From: a virus
Strand: one strand, 5' to 3'
Virus record (IMG/VR): IMGVR_UViG_3300035698_000302
Coordinates: 1 to 20,159 of that record
DNA length: 20,159 bases
Part shown: positions 8,443-13,884 of the stretch, piece after piece
How positions within the stretch are numbered: position 1 is the first letter of the stretch
Layout of the letters: each line of letters begins with the position of its first letter
Translations under genes and position numbers: made by a program
Notes under the pieces: generated by a model
What the model was told of the DNA's origin: nothing
What the model saw: the letters and a program-made list of their open reading frames with translations, nothing else
The model's database searches: none

Positions 8443-8876
8443 TATGCGTTAGGATCTACAGTTACAATTAAACCGCTATTTTGTAGCGTTCCGCTATAAG
8501 TAGCAAATTCGTCACCAGCAGCAGCAGAAATCTCTAAGTCAGCCAAAACCGCAGAGCCATAGTAAGCTACAGGCGCATCTTGGTCGCTTGTCATTTTCCA
8601 ATCTTGTGTAGTTCCTTGCGCAACGTTTATAAAATCTAAAAGTGCGTTAAAGTCTGTTTTTGTTGCATCTGTTTTAATATAAGTTGCTTCGAAAGAAACT
8701 TCTGAACTTGTCGAACCCGCTTGTCTAATAATCTGACTAGGTGCGCATTTAGTCTGTGCTTCAATTACGTTTCTTGTAACGCTTAAAGAGTTTGAGGTTA
8801 AACAACCTACTGGTAAATAAGCTGAACCATCCCAGATAGATAGAATAACGGCATCGCCTTTAATAAAAGTACTCAT
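8442..8876 (-). CDS. Major tail tube protein
   Basis: The 144-aa product has the length and composition of TP901-1-type major tail proteins. Landmarks are LPVGCLTSNSLSV near residue 21, a central DWKM, and a beta-rich C-terminal half (YYGSAVLADLEISAAAGDEF). It polymerises as rings around the tape measure to form the tail tube. Its position just before the chaperone pair agrees. It has its own promoter region (8903-8967 plus the -7 box), with about 26 bases of leader before the ATG, as expected for an abundant structural protein. A diverged paralogue lies at 2903-3367. Confidence 0.88.
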   Translation of the reverse strand: MSTFIKGDAVILSIWDGSAYLPVGCLTSNSLSVTRNVIEAQTKCAPSQIIRQAGSTSSEVSFEATYIKTDATKTDFNALLDFINVAQGTTQDWKMTSDQDAPVAYYGSAVLADLEISAAAGDEFATYSGTLQNSGLIVTVDPNA

Positions 8877-8902
8877 TTTTGTATATTTTTATAATTATAT
8901 AC

Positions 8903-8967
8903 CAAAGATAAATATAATTTATACCAAATGCGATATTAATAACTATAATTTATACCCATTGCGATAC
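8903..8967 (-). promoter_or_regulatory. 65-bp late-gene promoter/operator element, copy B (tail operon)
   Basis: Reading the minus strand, the element begins GTATCG at 8967 and ends in the -7 box TATCTTTG (8910-8903). TATCGC occurs at 8966-8961 and again at 8935-8930, exactly 31 bp apart, each followed by GGTATAAATTATA. A degenerate third unit overlaps the -7 box and runs past it. The whole element matches 13654-13718 at 56 of 65 bases with no gap. No TTTG lies at the standard -33 distance; a TTTG lies only 14 bases above the -7 box. The arrangement suggests an activator or repressor binding two sites on one face of the helix. Confidence 0.8.
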
Positions 8968-8979
8968 TATGAAATAAGT

Positions 8980-9009
8980 TTTGTATTGTGGTGGTTTTTA
9001 CTATATTTG
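8980..9009 (+). promoter_or_regulatory. Consensus Bacteroidota promoter for the plus-strand gene
   Basis: TTTG at 8980-8983 and TATATTTG at 9002-9009 are separated by 18 bases, matching the -33/-7 promoter architecture (TTTG, TAnnTTTG) known for Bacteroidota primary sigma factor. Transcription would start near 9013-9016, which leaves a short leader before ATG 9029. It lies only 13 bases from the 65-bp element that drives the opposite strand, so the two divergent promoters share one regulatory region. Confidence 0.85.
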
Positions 9010-9028
9010 CTTAAAAAGGATAAAAACG

Positions 9029-9391
9029 ATGAAAGCAAACGAATTAAGGATTGGAAACTATTTAACAGACACTAAAAACATCTTAATAGTTAAATCACTG
9101 ACTAAAGAAAATGTTTATTGTGATATTTATAAATTTAAAGAAACCCCACTATCTAAAATTGAAACTATACCATTAACAGAAGATTGGTTGTTGAAGTTTG
9201 GGTTTACTTGGGATTTAAAGAAAGTGTATTTATGTAGGAATGAAATAGCATACAGAATTAGATATGTTAGAAATTCATTAATATTAATTCAAGGAAAACA
9301 ATGTATAACTATTCCTAATTTAAAACACGTACACCAATTACAAAACCTATACTTCACACTTATAGGTAATGAATTAATTTTAACACAATAA
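9029..9391 (+). CDS. Small phage protein of unknown function, antisense to the structural operon
   Basis: The 120-aa protein begins MKANELRIGNYL and ends KHVHQLQNLYFTLIGNELIL. Both signatures recur in uncharacterised proteins of Bacteroidota phages and mobile elements, as does the middle IPLTEDWLLKFGFTW. A TTG at 8981 extends the frame upstream, but that codon lies in the -33 region of the promoter, so the ATG at 9029 is the credible start; AGGA precedes it by eight bases. No catalytic motif, signal or membrane segment is visible. It is the only plus-strand gene, wedged between tail terminator and tail tube, which fits an independently expressed accessory (moron-like) gene or an early gene. 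No plus-direction terminator is apparent. Confidence 0.8.
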   Translation: MKANELRIGNYLTDTKNILIVKSLTKENVYCDIYKFKETPLSKIETIPLTEDWLLKFGFTWDLKKVYLCRNEIAYRIRYVRNSLILIQGKQCITIPNLKHVHQLQNLYFTLIGNELILTQ

Positions 9392-9406
9392 AACTACTGC
9401 ATAAAT

Positions 9407-9434
9407 AAAAAACCTCACTAAATTAATAGTGAGG
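9407..9434 (-). terminator. Rho-independent terminator after the neck operon
   Basis: An 8-bp perfect stem CCTCACTA/TAGTGAGG with a 6-base loop lies at 9413-9434. In the minus direction it is followed by six T (9412-9407) and then more T-rich sequence. It sits 54 bases after the tail terminator stop codon, so it ends the neck-gene transcript. On the plus strand the stem is followed by A, not T, so it does not obviously stop the plus-strand gene. Confidence 0.8.
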
Positions 9435-9487
9435 AAAAAAAAGCTAAAAAAGAAAAAACATACTTCGAGGAAAAGTATAGGGTTAAG

Positions 9488-9922
9488 TTAGTTAATGGTT
9501 AATTCTAAACGCATTAACTTTCTAAATATATTCTCGTTTTCCGTAATGGTAACAATATCATTAGGAAAATCTTGTATTTGTTTCTGTACTACTAATCCAC
9601 TATCTACGTCTAAAACTAAGTTATTTGTAGCATTTCGTACTGCATCTATTATGTTTTCAGATAATAAACGGCTACCAGTGTTTCCGCTACCATCATACGT
9701 AGTTACAACGTCTATTAAAATAGAACTTTGCCAAACATCACCGCATTTAGTCATTTGGTCTACTTGGCTCGTTTGTGTTGTCATTAGTATAAAGTGTTGC
9801 GGTATTGTGTTGCCTGAAACCCTACTATCAAACGCGGGTATGGTCAACGTATCAACCACCAAATTATTAACGGCACTAAAGACCGCTTTGCGTATGTATT
9901 TGTCTGGTAATTGCTTAATCAT
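9488..9922 (-). CDS. Tail terminator / tail completion protein
   Basis: The 144-aa protein occupies the last place of the neck cluster, after the gp10-like gene, with an 8-base overlap (9915-9922). Its pattern of a short N-terminal helix (IRKAVFSAV), a PQHFILMTTQT strand, a VWQSSILIDVVTTYDG strand and a final alternating strand (NIFRKLMRLELTI) fits the small alpha/beta tail terminator fold (gpU or DUF3168-type). Such proteins cap the tail tube and make the joint to the head. Family membership is inferred from order, size and strand pattern, not from a diagnostic motif. Confidence 0.68.
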   Translation of the reverse strand: MIKQLPDKYIRKAVFSAVNNLVVDTLTIPAFDSRVSGNTIPQHFILMTTQTSQVDQMTKCGDVWQSSILIDVVTTYDGSGNTGSRLLSENIIDAVRNATNNLVLDVDSGLVVQKQIQDFPNDIVTITENENIFRKLMRLELTIN

Positions 9923-10346
9923 ATTTATTTGTTAATGTTTTTAGTAGGTGTTTTAAATCCTTTAAATATTGTGTTCTCCCTTTTACAAAAGCTGGGTATA
10001 AATACGGTCTAGGTTGTAAATTAATTTGTTTAACGCCTGCACCCTTAAACTGTATTGCAATCTCTTTTAATTCTGCTGGCACTTGCACCATTTTACCAGT
10101 TCCAAATTCTACATAAGCACCGTAAGGAGCGTGTACAACTACCTTGTAATCAGCCTCTTCTACTTTAGTATAAATTATACTTTGGGCTAACTTACCGTAA
10201 TCTTTAGGTGCAAAAGCCTTCGCATCTGCAACAATATCCATAGAAACCGCCTTTGTAACTATTTCAACTCCTTTATCAGCTTCTTTCCCGAACTTCTCTA
10301 AGTCTTTTAACACCTTAACTAGCCCTTTTACGCTCTTATCTGACAT
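9915..10346 (-). CDS. HK97 gp10-like tail completion / neck protein
   Basis: The 143-aa protein shows the signature of the HK97 gp10 family: an N-terminal helical region with VSMDIVADAKAFAPKDYGKL (about 49-68), then YGAYVEFGTGKM (about 88-99), and a late PRPYLYPAF segment (about 122-130). AFAPKDYGKL followed by VEFGTG is the hallmark. It joins head and tail. Its start overlaps the stop of the adaptor gene by one base (TAATG). Confidence 0.92.
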   Translation of the reverse strand: MSDKSVKGLVKVLKDLEKFGKEADKGVEIVTKAVSMDIVADAKAFAPKDYGKLAQSIIYTKVEEADYKVVVHAPYGAYVEFGTGKMVQVPAELKEIAIQFKGAGVKQINLQPRPYLYPAFVKGRTQYLKDLKHLLKTLTNKYD

Positions 10347-10708
10347 TATATCGGCTCTATTTGCGTAACACTCCTTAACTCCTCTTTAGTTGCTATAATC
10401 TCTATAATGTCATCTCTAAAACTAACGTTAAAAGGTTGATTTTTTATAATGTATTTAAACCCTCTGTATTTTAAATATTGATTTAAACCATTGTAAGTAA
10501 TATCGTTTCTTTTACGAAATCTTACTTTAATTGTGTTTGTTGCGCTGGTAATTCCTATATCCGTGCTTCTATTTACATCGTTAAGCGTTATAATTTCAGC
10601 CCACGAAGACGTTATTAAAGTTTCTGCTACAGTATTACCGCCAAAACCATCCGATACATTAGACGTTTGCCATATTTCTATACGTTTGCTTAACTTTCTG
10701 CTTCTCAT
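10346..10708 (-). CDS. Head-tail adaptor (phage head-tail joining protein)
   Basis: This 120-aa protein belongs to the SPP1 gp16 / HK97 adaptor type. Residues 7-35 (SKRIEIWQT, DGFGGNTVAETLITSSWAEI) are the typical opening of the family, with short beta-strands and a Gly-rich turn. KVRFRKRNDITYNGLNQYLK and YIIKNQPF continue the small barrel. It sits between the connector and gp10-like genes and shares one base (TAATG) with both neighbours, so the neck genes are translationally coupled. Confidence 0.9.
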   Translation of the reverse strand: MRSRKLSKRIEIWQTSNVSDGFGGNTVAETLITSSWAEIITLNDVNRSTDIGITSATNTIKVRFRKRNDITYNGLNQYLKYRGFKYIIKNQPFNVSFRDDIIEIIATKEELRSVTQIEPI

Positions 10709-11178
10709 TAGATAAAAAATCTTGTGTAATTGCCTAAAATCATTTTAGATAACTCCGATAAATCTGCTTTTATACTTTTGCCTGTTTCGGGCGAATAATA
10801 CATTAAGTCTATCATTTCGTAAGCAACCTCAATTAAATCACTTGGTACGTTTATAGTATCAGCATAACCAACGTTTAAAACCACATTTAAATCCGTGCTT
10901 AACGTTGTTGTGTAAGTTGTATAAATAGAACGCTCCACACTTGTAGCCGTTGTCGGTGTTGTTAGGCTATTAATTGGATAGTCATATACATTTACAATAG
11001 AATTATCTACGACATAGCTTTTAGAACGTGCAAACAGAATATAATTAGTAACCCTTTCAATTTGCGAAAGCGAAGCCTTAATCATTCGAGTAATTTGCGC
11101 ATCGTCTTCTGTTAACGTGTCGTCAATTCTAAGGTATGTTTTAGCATCTGCTAACGTTATGATATCTAAATATGCCAT
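10708..11178 (-). CDS. Head-tail connector protein (gp6-like)
   Basis: The 156-aa protein starts IITLADAKTYLRIDDTLTED, the characteristic opening of HK97 gp6-like connectors, followed by helix DAQITRMIKASLSQIERVTN and a beta-rich middle. The last part (SDLIEVAYEMIDLMYY) is the second helical pair. It forms the ring under the portal. It begins inside the stop of the 56-aa gene (TAATG at 11178). Confidence 0.9.
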   Translation of the reverse strand: MAYLDIITLADAKTYLRIDDTLTEDDAQITRMIKASLSQIERVTNYILFARSKSYVVDNSIVNVYDYPINSLTTPTTATSVERSIYTTYTTTLSTDLNVVLNVGYADTINVPSDLIEVAYEMIDLMYYSPETGKSIKADLSELSKMILGNYTRFFI

Positions 11179-11348
11179 TACTTTGTTTTAATCGTTCTTT
11201 TGCGCTCTTTTGTTGCTTTTACTATTAACTCCGCTACGCCCTCGCTTATTAGTCTTTTGTTGTCTTTATCTCCAAAGTCTGCTACATCTCCTATTTTATA
11301 AGATTTTTGCTCACTTAACTTAAAAATATCCTTTATTATTTTAATCAT
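11178..11348 (-). CDS. Small neck-cluster protein, 56 aa
   Basis: The ORF runs from ATG 11348 to TAA 11180-11178. The peptide contains KSYKIGDVADFGDKDNKRLI then SEGVAELI and a Lys-rich end. A KxGDVxxFxxxxxxRLIxxGxAE pattern is common in small proteins that lie between capsid and connector genes of tailed phages; their role is not settled. It has a TATATTTG promoter box 48 bases above its start, below a terminator, so it opens the neck-gene transcript. The TAATG overlap with the connector argues strongly for translation. Confidence 0.8.
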   Translation of the reverse strand: MIKIIKDIFKLSEQKSYKIGDVADFGDKDNKRLISEGVAELIVKATKERKRTIKTK

Positions 11349-11395
11349 TTTAATGTTTTTATCTCGTAATTACGTGCGTATTACGATATATTACT

Positions 11396-11403
11396 CAAAT
11401 ATA
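11396..11403 (-). promoter_or_regulatory. Promoter -7 box (TATATTTG) for the neck operon
   Basis: TATATTTG lies between the lipoprotein terminator and the 56-aa gene, leaving a leader of roughly 40 bases. TATCGTA overlaps it and recurs as TATCGTAA about 20 bases downstream, recalling the TATCG cores of the 65-bp elements, but GGTATAAATT is absent. No clear TTTG at -33 is seen; this may be a weak or activator-dependent promoter. Confidence 0.5.
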
Positions 11404-11424
11404 CGATATAAAAAAACCAAGTGT

Positions 11425-11454
11425 AAAAAAAACCCTATCAAATTAATGACAGGG
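11425..11454 (-). terminator. Rho-independent terminator after the lipoprotein gene
   Basis: Minus-strand RNA can form the 8-bp stem CCCUGUCA/UGAUAGGG (11454-11433) with a 6-base loop, followed by eight U (11432-11425). One pair is G-U on this strand but would be an A-C mismatch on the plus strand, which points to the minus direction. It starts 24 bases after the lipoprotein stop codon. Confidence 0.9.
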
Positions 11455-11477
11455 CTTTAATAGGTGTGTAAAGTTGG

Positions 11478-11777
11478 TTAGTTGTATATTGATAAATCAC
11501 AAAGAGTTTGACCTAAACGAAAGTTATCTATAGTGTATTCTGAATTAGTAACACAAATAAGTAAACCTCTTGCGTCTCGAGTACCGAAAAGGTCAGCACG
11601 AACTACGGTTATACTCAATCTCGTTTCACATTGAGGATTACCACTATTAGCTGAAATAATACGCCAGCAATCGCTTACAGGGTTCTCTACCTCTATTTCT
11701 TCTAACTCTGTAATATAAGTATTTTCCGTGCAACCAATTAGCGTAATAAATCCAATAATAAACAGTAACTTTTTCAT
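11478..11777 (-). CDS. Small predicted lipoprotein (moron-like)
   Basis: The 99-aa product begins with a lipoprotein signal: MKK, a hydrophobic core (LLFIIGFITLI) and lipobox LIGC, so Cys16 should become the lipidated first residue. The mature part is about 84 residues, with further Cys in SDCWRII, PQCETRL, LLICVTN and TLCDLSI that could form disulfides outside the inner membrane. The gene is inserted between capsid and neck genes and bracketed by terminators on both sides, so it can be expressed on its own. A TATATTTA box just above it is one base from consensus and overlaps the end of the capsid terminator. Phage lipoproteins of this size sometimes block superinfection at the envelope; that role here is only a hypothesis. 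Confidence 0.8.
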   Translation of the reverse strand: MKKLLFIIGFITLIGCTENTYITELEEIEVENPVSDCWRIISANSGNPQCETRLSITVVRADLFGTRDARGLLICVTNSEYTIDNFRLGQTLCDLSIYN

Positions 11778-11799
11778 ATCTTTTTTATGTAAATATATG

Positions 11800-11834
11800 A
11801 AAAAAAAGCCCTAACGATTTAACGAAAGGGCTTT
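11800..11834 (-). terminator. Rho-independent terminator after the capsid gene
   Basis: An 8-bp stem AAAGCCCT/AGGGCTTT (11834-11827 with 11812-11805) encloses a 14-base loop and continues on the minus strand into eight T (11807-11800). It lies 22 bases past the capsid stop codon. It separates the highly expressed capsid transcript from the lipoprotein gene. Confidence 0.9.
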
Positions 11835-11855
11835 CTTACTATATTACTATTCTAC

Positions 11856-12971
11856 TTATGCAGTAGCCGTAAAATCTCCGTAAATCAACGCTAAAGGCTG
11901 CTCTACTGCTAAAGCCGTTTGGCTCTCTATTCTTGCGGTAATATTGTTCTTAACAAAGTTAGTCCCTTCAACATCAGAAAACTCTAAAGAAAGTCCTTCT
12001 GTGTTAATCTTGTTAACTCTTGACCAATCTCCTACATAGTACTTGTTAGCACCTACCCAAGTAGCTTTTAACAACTGAATACCATTTACTCTTAATACTG
12101 CACCTTCGTAAGATACGATAGCAGCTAAGTCATCTTTAGGAGTTTTTAAAATACTGTAGTAATCAGAAGGTCTTACAACTATTCCAGTTACATCGTAATC
12201 TGTATCTTCTAATTTAGAGATTTCATTTACTAACATCTCTACCTTAGTCTTTCCTGTGATAATTTCAGACGAAGCAGTTGCATCAGAAGCTAAAATAGCA
12301 TTAAATGCAGCGTTTTCAGCCTTAAAGTAATCTCTTCTTAATAAATCTGGAATTGCAGAAGCGATATAAGAAAGGTTGTTTCTCATTTTCTTAGAATACC
12401 TTGCGAAACCAGCGATAAAGTCAGTTGCAACGTCTACAGTAGCAAAGTCATAATCTTTTGCGTTCTTACTTGCTCCTTCTGTTTGCGCTCCAATAGAACC
12501 CTCTGAACCTGTTTCTTTGGTATAGGTATAAGTACCGCCATCAATGTTTACAGAACCTACTAAGTCAGATACATTTACTTTCTGCGAAGGAAAAGCAACA
12601 ATATCATAATTATAACTTCTTGGCTCATCTCCTGTTAAGTTAGCCGTAGACATATCTCCTACTGCTTTAACTTGTACTTTTTGGTTACTTAATCCTTTGA
12701 TTTCGTTACCACTTTCCATAATTGCAGACTTAATATTGTCTACGTTTTTAACTTCACTCTTCATTTTTGCCTGTAATTTTACGTCTAATTTATCTGCGTG
12801 GTCTTGTACTTTTTTCAATTCTAACGCAAACTCTTCTTTGATTGCTTTAGTTTCTAAAGATAACGCTTCACTATGCTTTACTTCAAACGCTTCTATTGCG
12901 TTCTTTACTTCTGTTTGAGATTTGCCCTCTAATTTTAGAGTTAGCGCTTCTAATTGTTCTTTTAATTCCAT
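11856..12971 (-). CDS. Major capsid protein, HK97 family
   Basis: The 371-aa protein has the two-part layout of HK97 gp5-type capsids. An N-terminal delta (scaffold) domain of about 95 residues is highly charged and coiled-coil (LKEQLEALTLKLEGKSQTEV onward). The HK97-fold shell domain follows, with YNYDIVAFPSQKVNVSDLVG (E-loop/N-arm side), TVDVATDFIAGFARYSKKMR, and a P-domain/A-domain run including VVRPSDYYSILKTPKDDLAA and VGANKYYVGDWSRV. The adjacent prohead protease would remove the delta domain, probably near residues 95-105, just before the MSTANLTG segment; the site is inferred. It starts 3 bases after the protease stop and is followed by a strong terminator. Confidence 0.95.
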   Translation of the reverse strand: MELKEQLEALTLKLEGKSQTEVKNAIEAFEVKHSEALSLETKAIKEEFALELKKVQDHADKLDVKLQAKMKSEVKNVDNIKSAIMESGNEIKGLSNQKVQVKAVGDMSTANLTGDEPRSYNYDIVAFPSQKVNVSDLVGSVNIDGGTYTYTKETGSEGSIGAQTEGASKNAKDYDFATVDVATDFIAGFARYSKKMRNNLSYIASAIPDLLRRDYFKAENAAFNAILASDATASSEIITGKTKVEMLVNEISKLEDTDYDVTGIVVRPSDYYSILKTPKDDLAAIVSYEGAVLRVNGIQLLKATWVGANKYYVGDWSRVNKINTEGLSLEFSDVEGTNFVKNNITARIESQTALAVEQPLALIYGDFTATA

Positions 12972-12974
12972 TGT

Positions 12975-13646
12975 TTAATGTTTTAATGTTTGTATAAATT
13001 CACTTATTAACTTTGCATTCATCGGCTCAACGTTAGGAGTGTCAATAATCAACGGCTCTGTACTAGTAAGTGATTTTAGTAATGCTTCAATCTGTTTTAA
13101 TCTTGTATCTGAATAGTCCAAGTCATAAGACTTCTCTATTAGTTCTAGTATTCCGTAAGTACTTTTAATACTCTTTATATCTTGCACGGTGCTTAACTCA
13201 TTAGCTGCCCAACTAGATAAAAAAGAATACTCCATTAACTTATATTCTGTAATAATAGATTTATTCTTTACATCTCTTTGTATTACGTTATAACCAATAG
13301 ACAATTCAGCATTTAAGCCGTTTTCGTGCATTAATTTAACGTCTGTAAACATATCCCTACCCATCTCTTTATTCATATTGAATTGAGTAGTTGTAAGTAG
13401 CCCGTAAGAATCTTCGGTATCTATATTCAAGGGAACGCCTATCATATCTTTAGGGTTGTGGTCTTTTAACACCCTAATACGCTTGTAGTTTTCCTTTACT
13501 GTCTTAGTAAAAGAACCCATTGCAGAAATATCTTTGTCGGAATCTTCATTATTATAGGCATTTGCATACGCTTTAATAACTCCTTTTGTTTCGTCTAAGT
13601 CCTTTAGGTCGAAACTTATTTGCTTAAAATTCATTTGTTTGCTCAT
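12975..13646 (-). CDS. Prohead maturation protease, HK97 (gp4-type) family
   Basis: The 223-aa protein begins with KGVIKAYANAYNNEDSDKDI, the usual first strands of the family. The catalytic His lies in VLKDHNP (H63) and the Ser in GLNAELSIGY (S116), the two diagnostic positions of these herpesvirus-assemblin-like serine proteases. It cuts the capsid delta domain and itself during head maturation. ATG at 13646 lies only seven bases below the -7 box, so the message would be nearly leaderless; the second in-frame ATG at 13634 (MNFKQISF) would allow a leader of about 15 bases and is a real alternative start. Length is typical for the family. Confidence 0.93.
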   Translation of the reverse strand: MSKQMNFKQISFDLKDLDETKGVIKAYANAYNNEDSDKDISAMGSFTKTVKENYKRIRVLKDHNPKDMIGVPLNIDTEDSYGLLTTTQFNMNKEMGRDMFTDVKLMHENGLNAELSIGYNVIQRDVKNKSIITEYKLMEYSFLSSWAANELSTVQDIKSIKSTYGILELIEKSYDLDYSDTRLKQIEALLKSLTSTEPLIIDTPNVEPMNAKLISEFIQTLKH

Positions 13647-13653
13647 AATTACA

Positions 13654-13718
13654 CAAATATAAATAGAATTTATAGCAAATGCGATATTAATAAATAATAT
13701 TTATACCTTTTACGATAC
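13654..13718 (-). promoter_or_regulatory. 65-bp late-gene promoter/operator element, copy A (capsid operon)
   Basis: Minus-strand reading runs from GTATCG (13718) to the -7 box TATATTTG (13661-13654). TATCG cores start at 13717 and 13686, exactly 31 bp apart. The first is followed by AAAAGGTATAAAT, the second by CATTTGCTATAAATT. It aligns without gaps to 8903-8967 with 9 differences in 65. It precedes the prohead protease and capsid genes, the most heavily expressed head genes, as its twin precedes the tail tube gene. Confidence 0.8.
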
Positions 13719-13727
13719 AAATGTTAT

Positions 13728-13883
13728 TTATATTGATTCGAATACAATATCATTATCTTGGTTTTTTAATGGTTCTGTGTGATTGTTTTCTCCTTGCAAT
13801 ATTGCATTAGGTATTTTATCAAAAGCCATACAAGACAAGTCACCTAAATAATTACTACAACTAATACATCTATTGTTTAACAT
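13728..13883 (-). CDS. Small cysteine protein, 51 aa, between minor head protein and prohead protease
   Basis: The ORF runs from ATG 13883 to TAA 13730-13728. Cysteines fall at C6, C9 and C18 (RCISCSNYLGDLSC), followed by FDKIPNAILQGENNHTEPLK and a short end IVFESI. The combination of a CxxC...C start, IPxxIL.GENxHxxPxK and a final IVFE is a pattern I associate with small conserved phage and prophage proteins of unknown function, perhaps metal-binding knuckles. It starts one base after the minor head gene stop (TAAAATG), which supports translation by coupling. It is too short for most gene callers. Confidence 0.85.
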   Translation of the reverse strand: MLNNRCISCSNYLGDLSCMAFDKIPNAILQGENNHTEPLKNQDNDIVFESI

Positions 13884-13884
13884 T

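Noticed and set aside
8981-9028. Longer start (TTG 8981) for the plus-strand gene
   Set aside because: The codon lies in the -33 region of the promoter; the transcript would start after it.
9495-9935. Plus-strand frame opposite the tail terminator
   Set aside because: It is antisense to a coupled structural gene and has no promoter or recognisable sequence.
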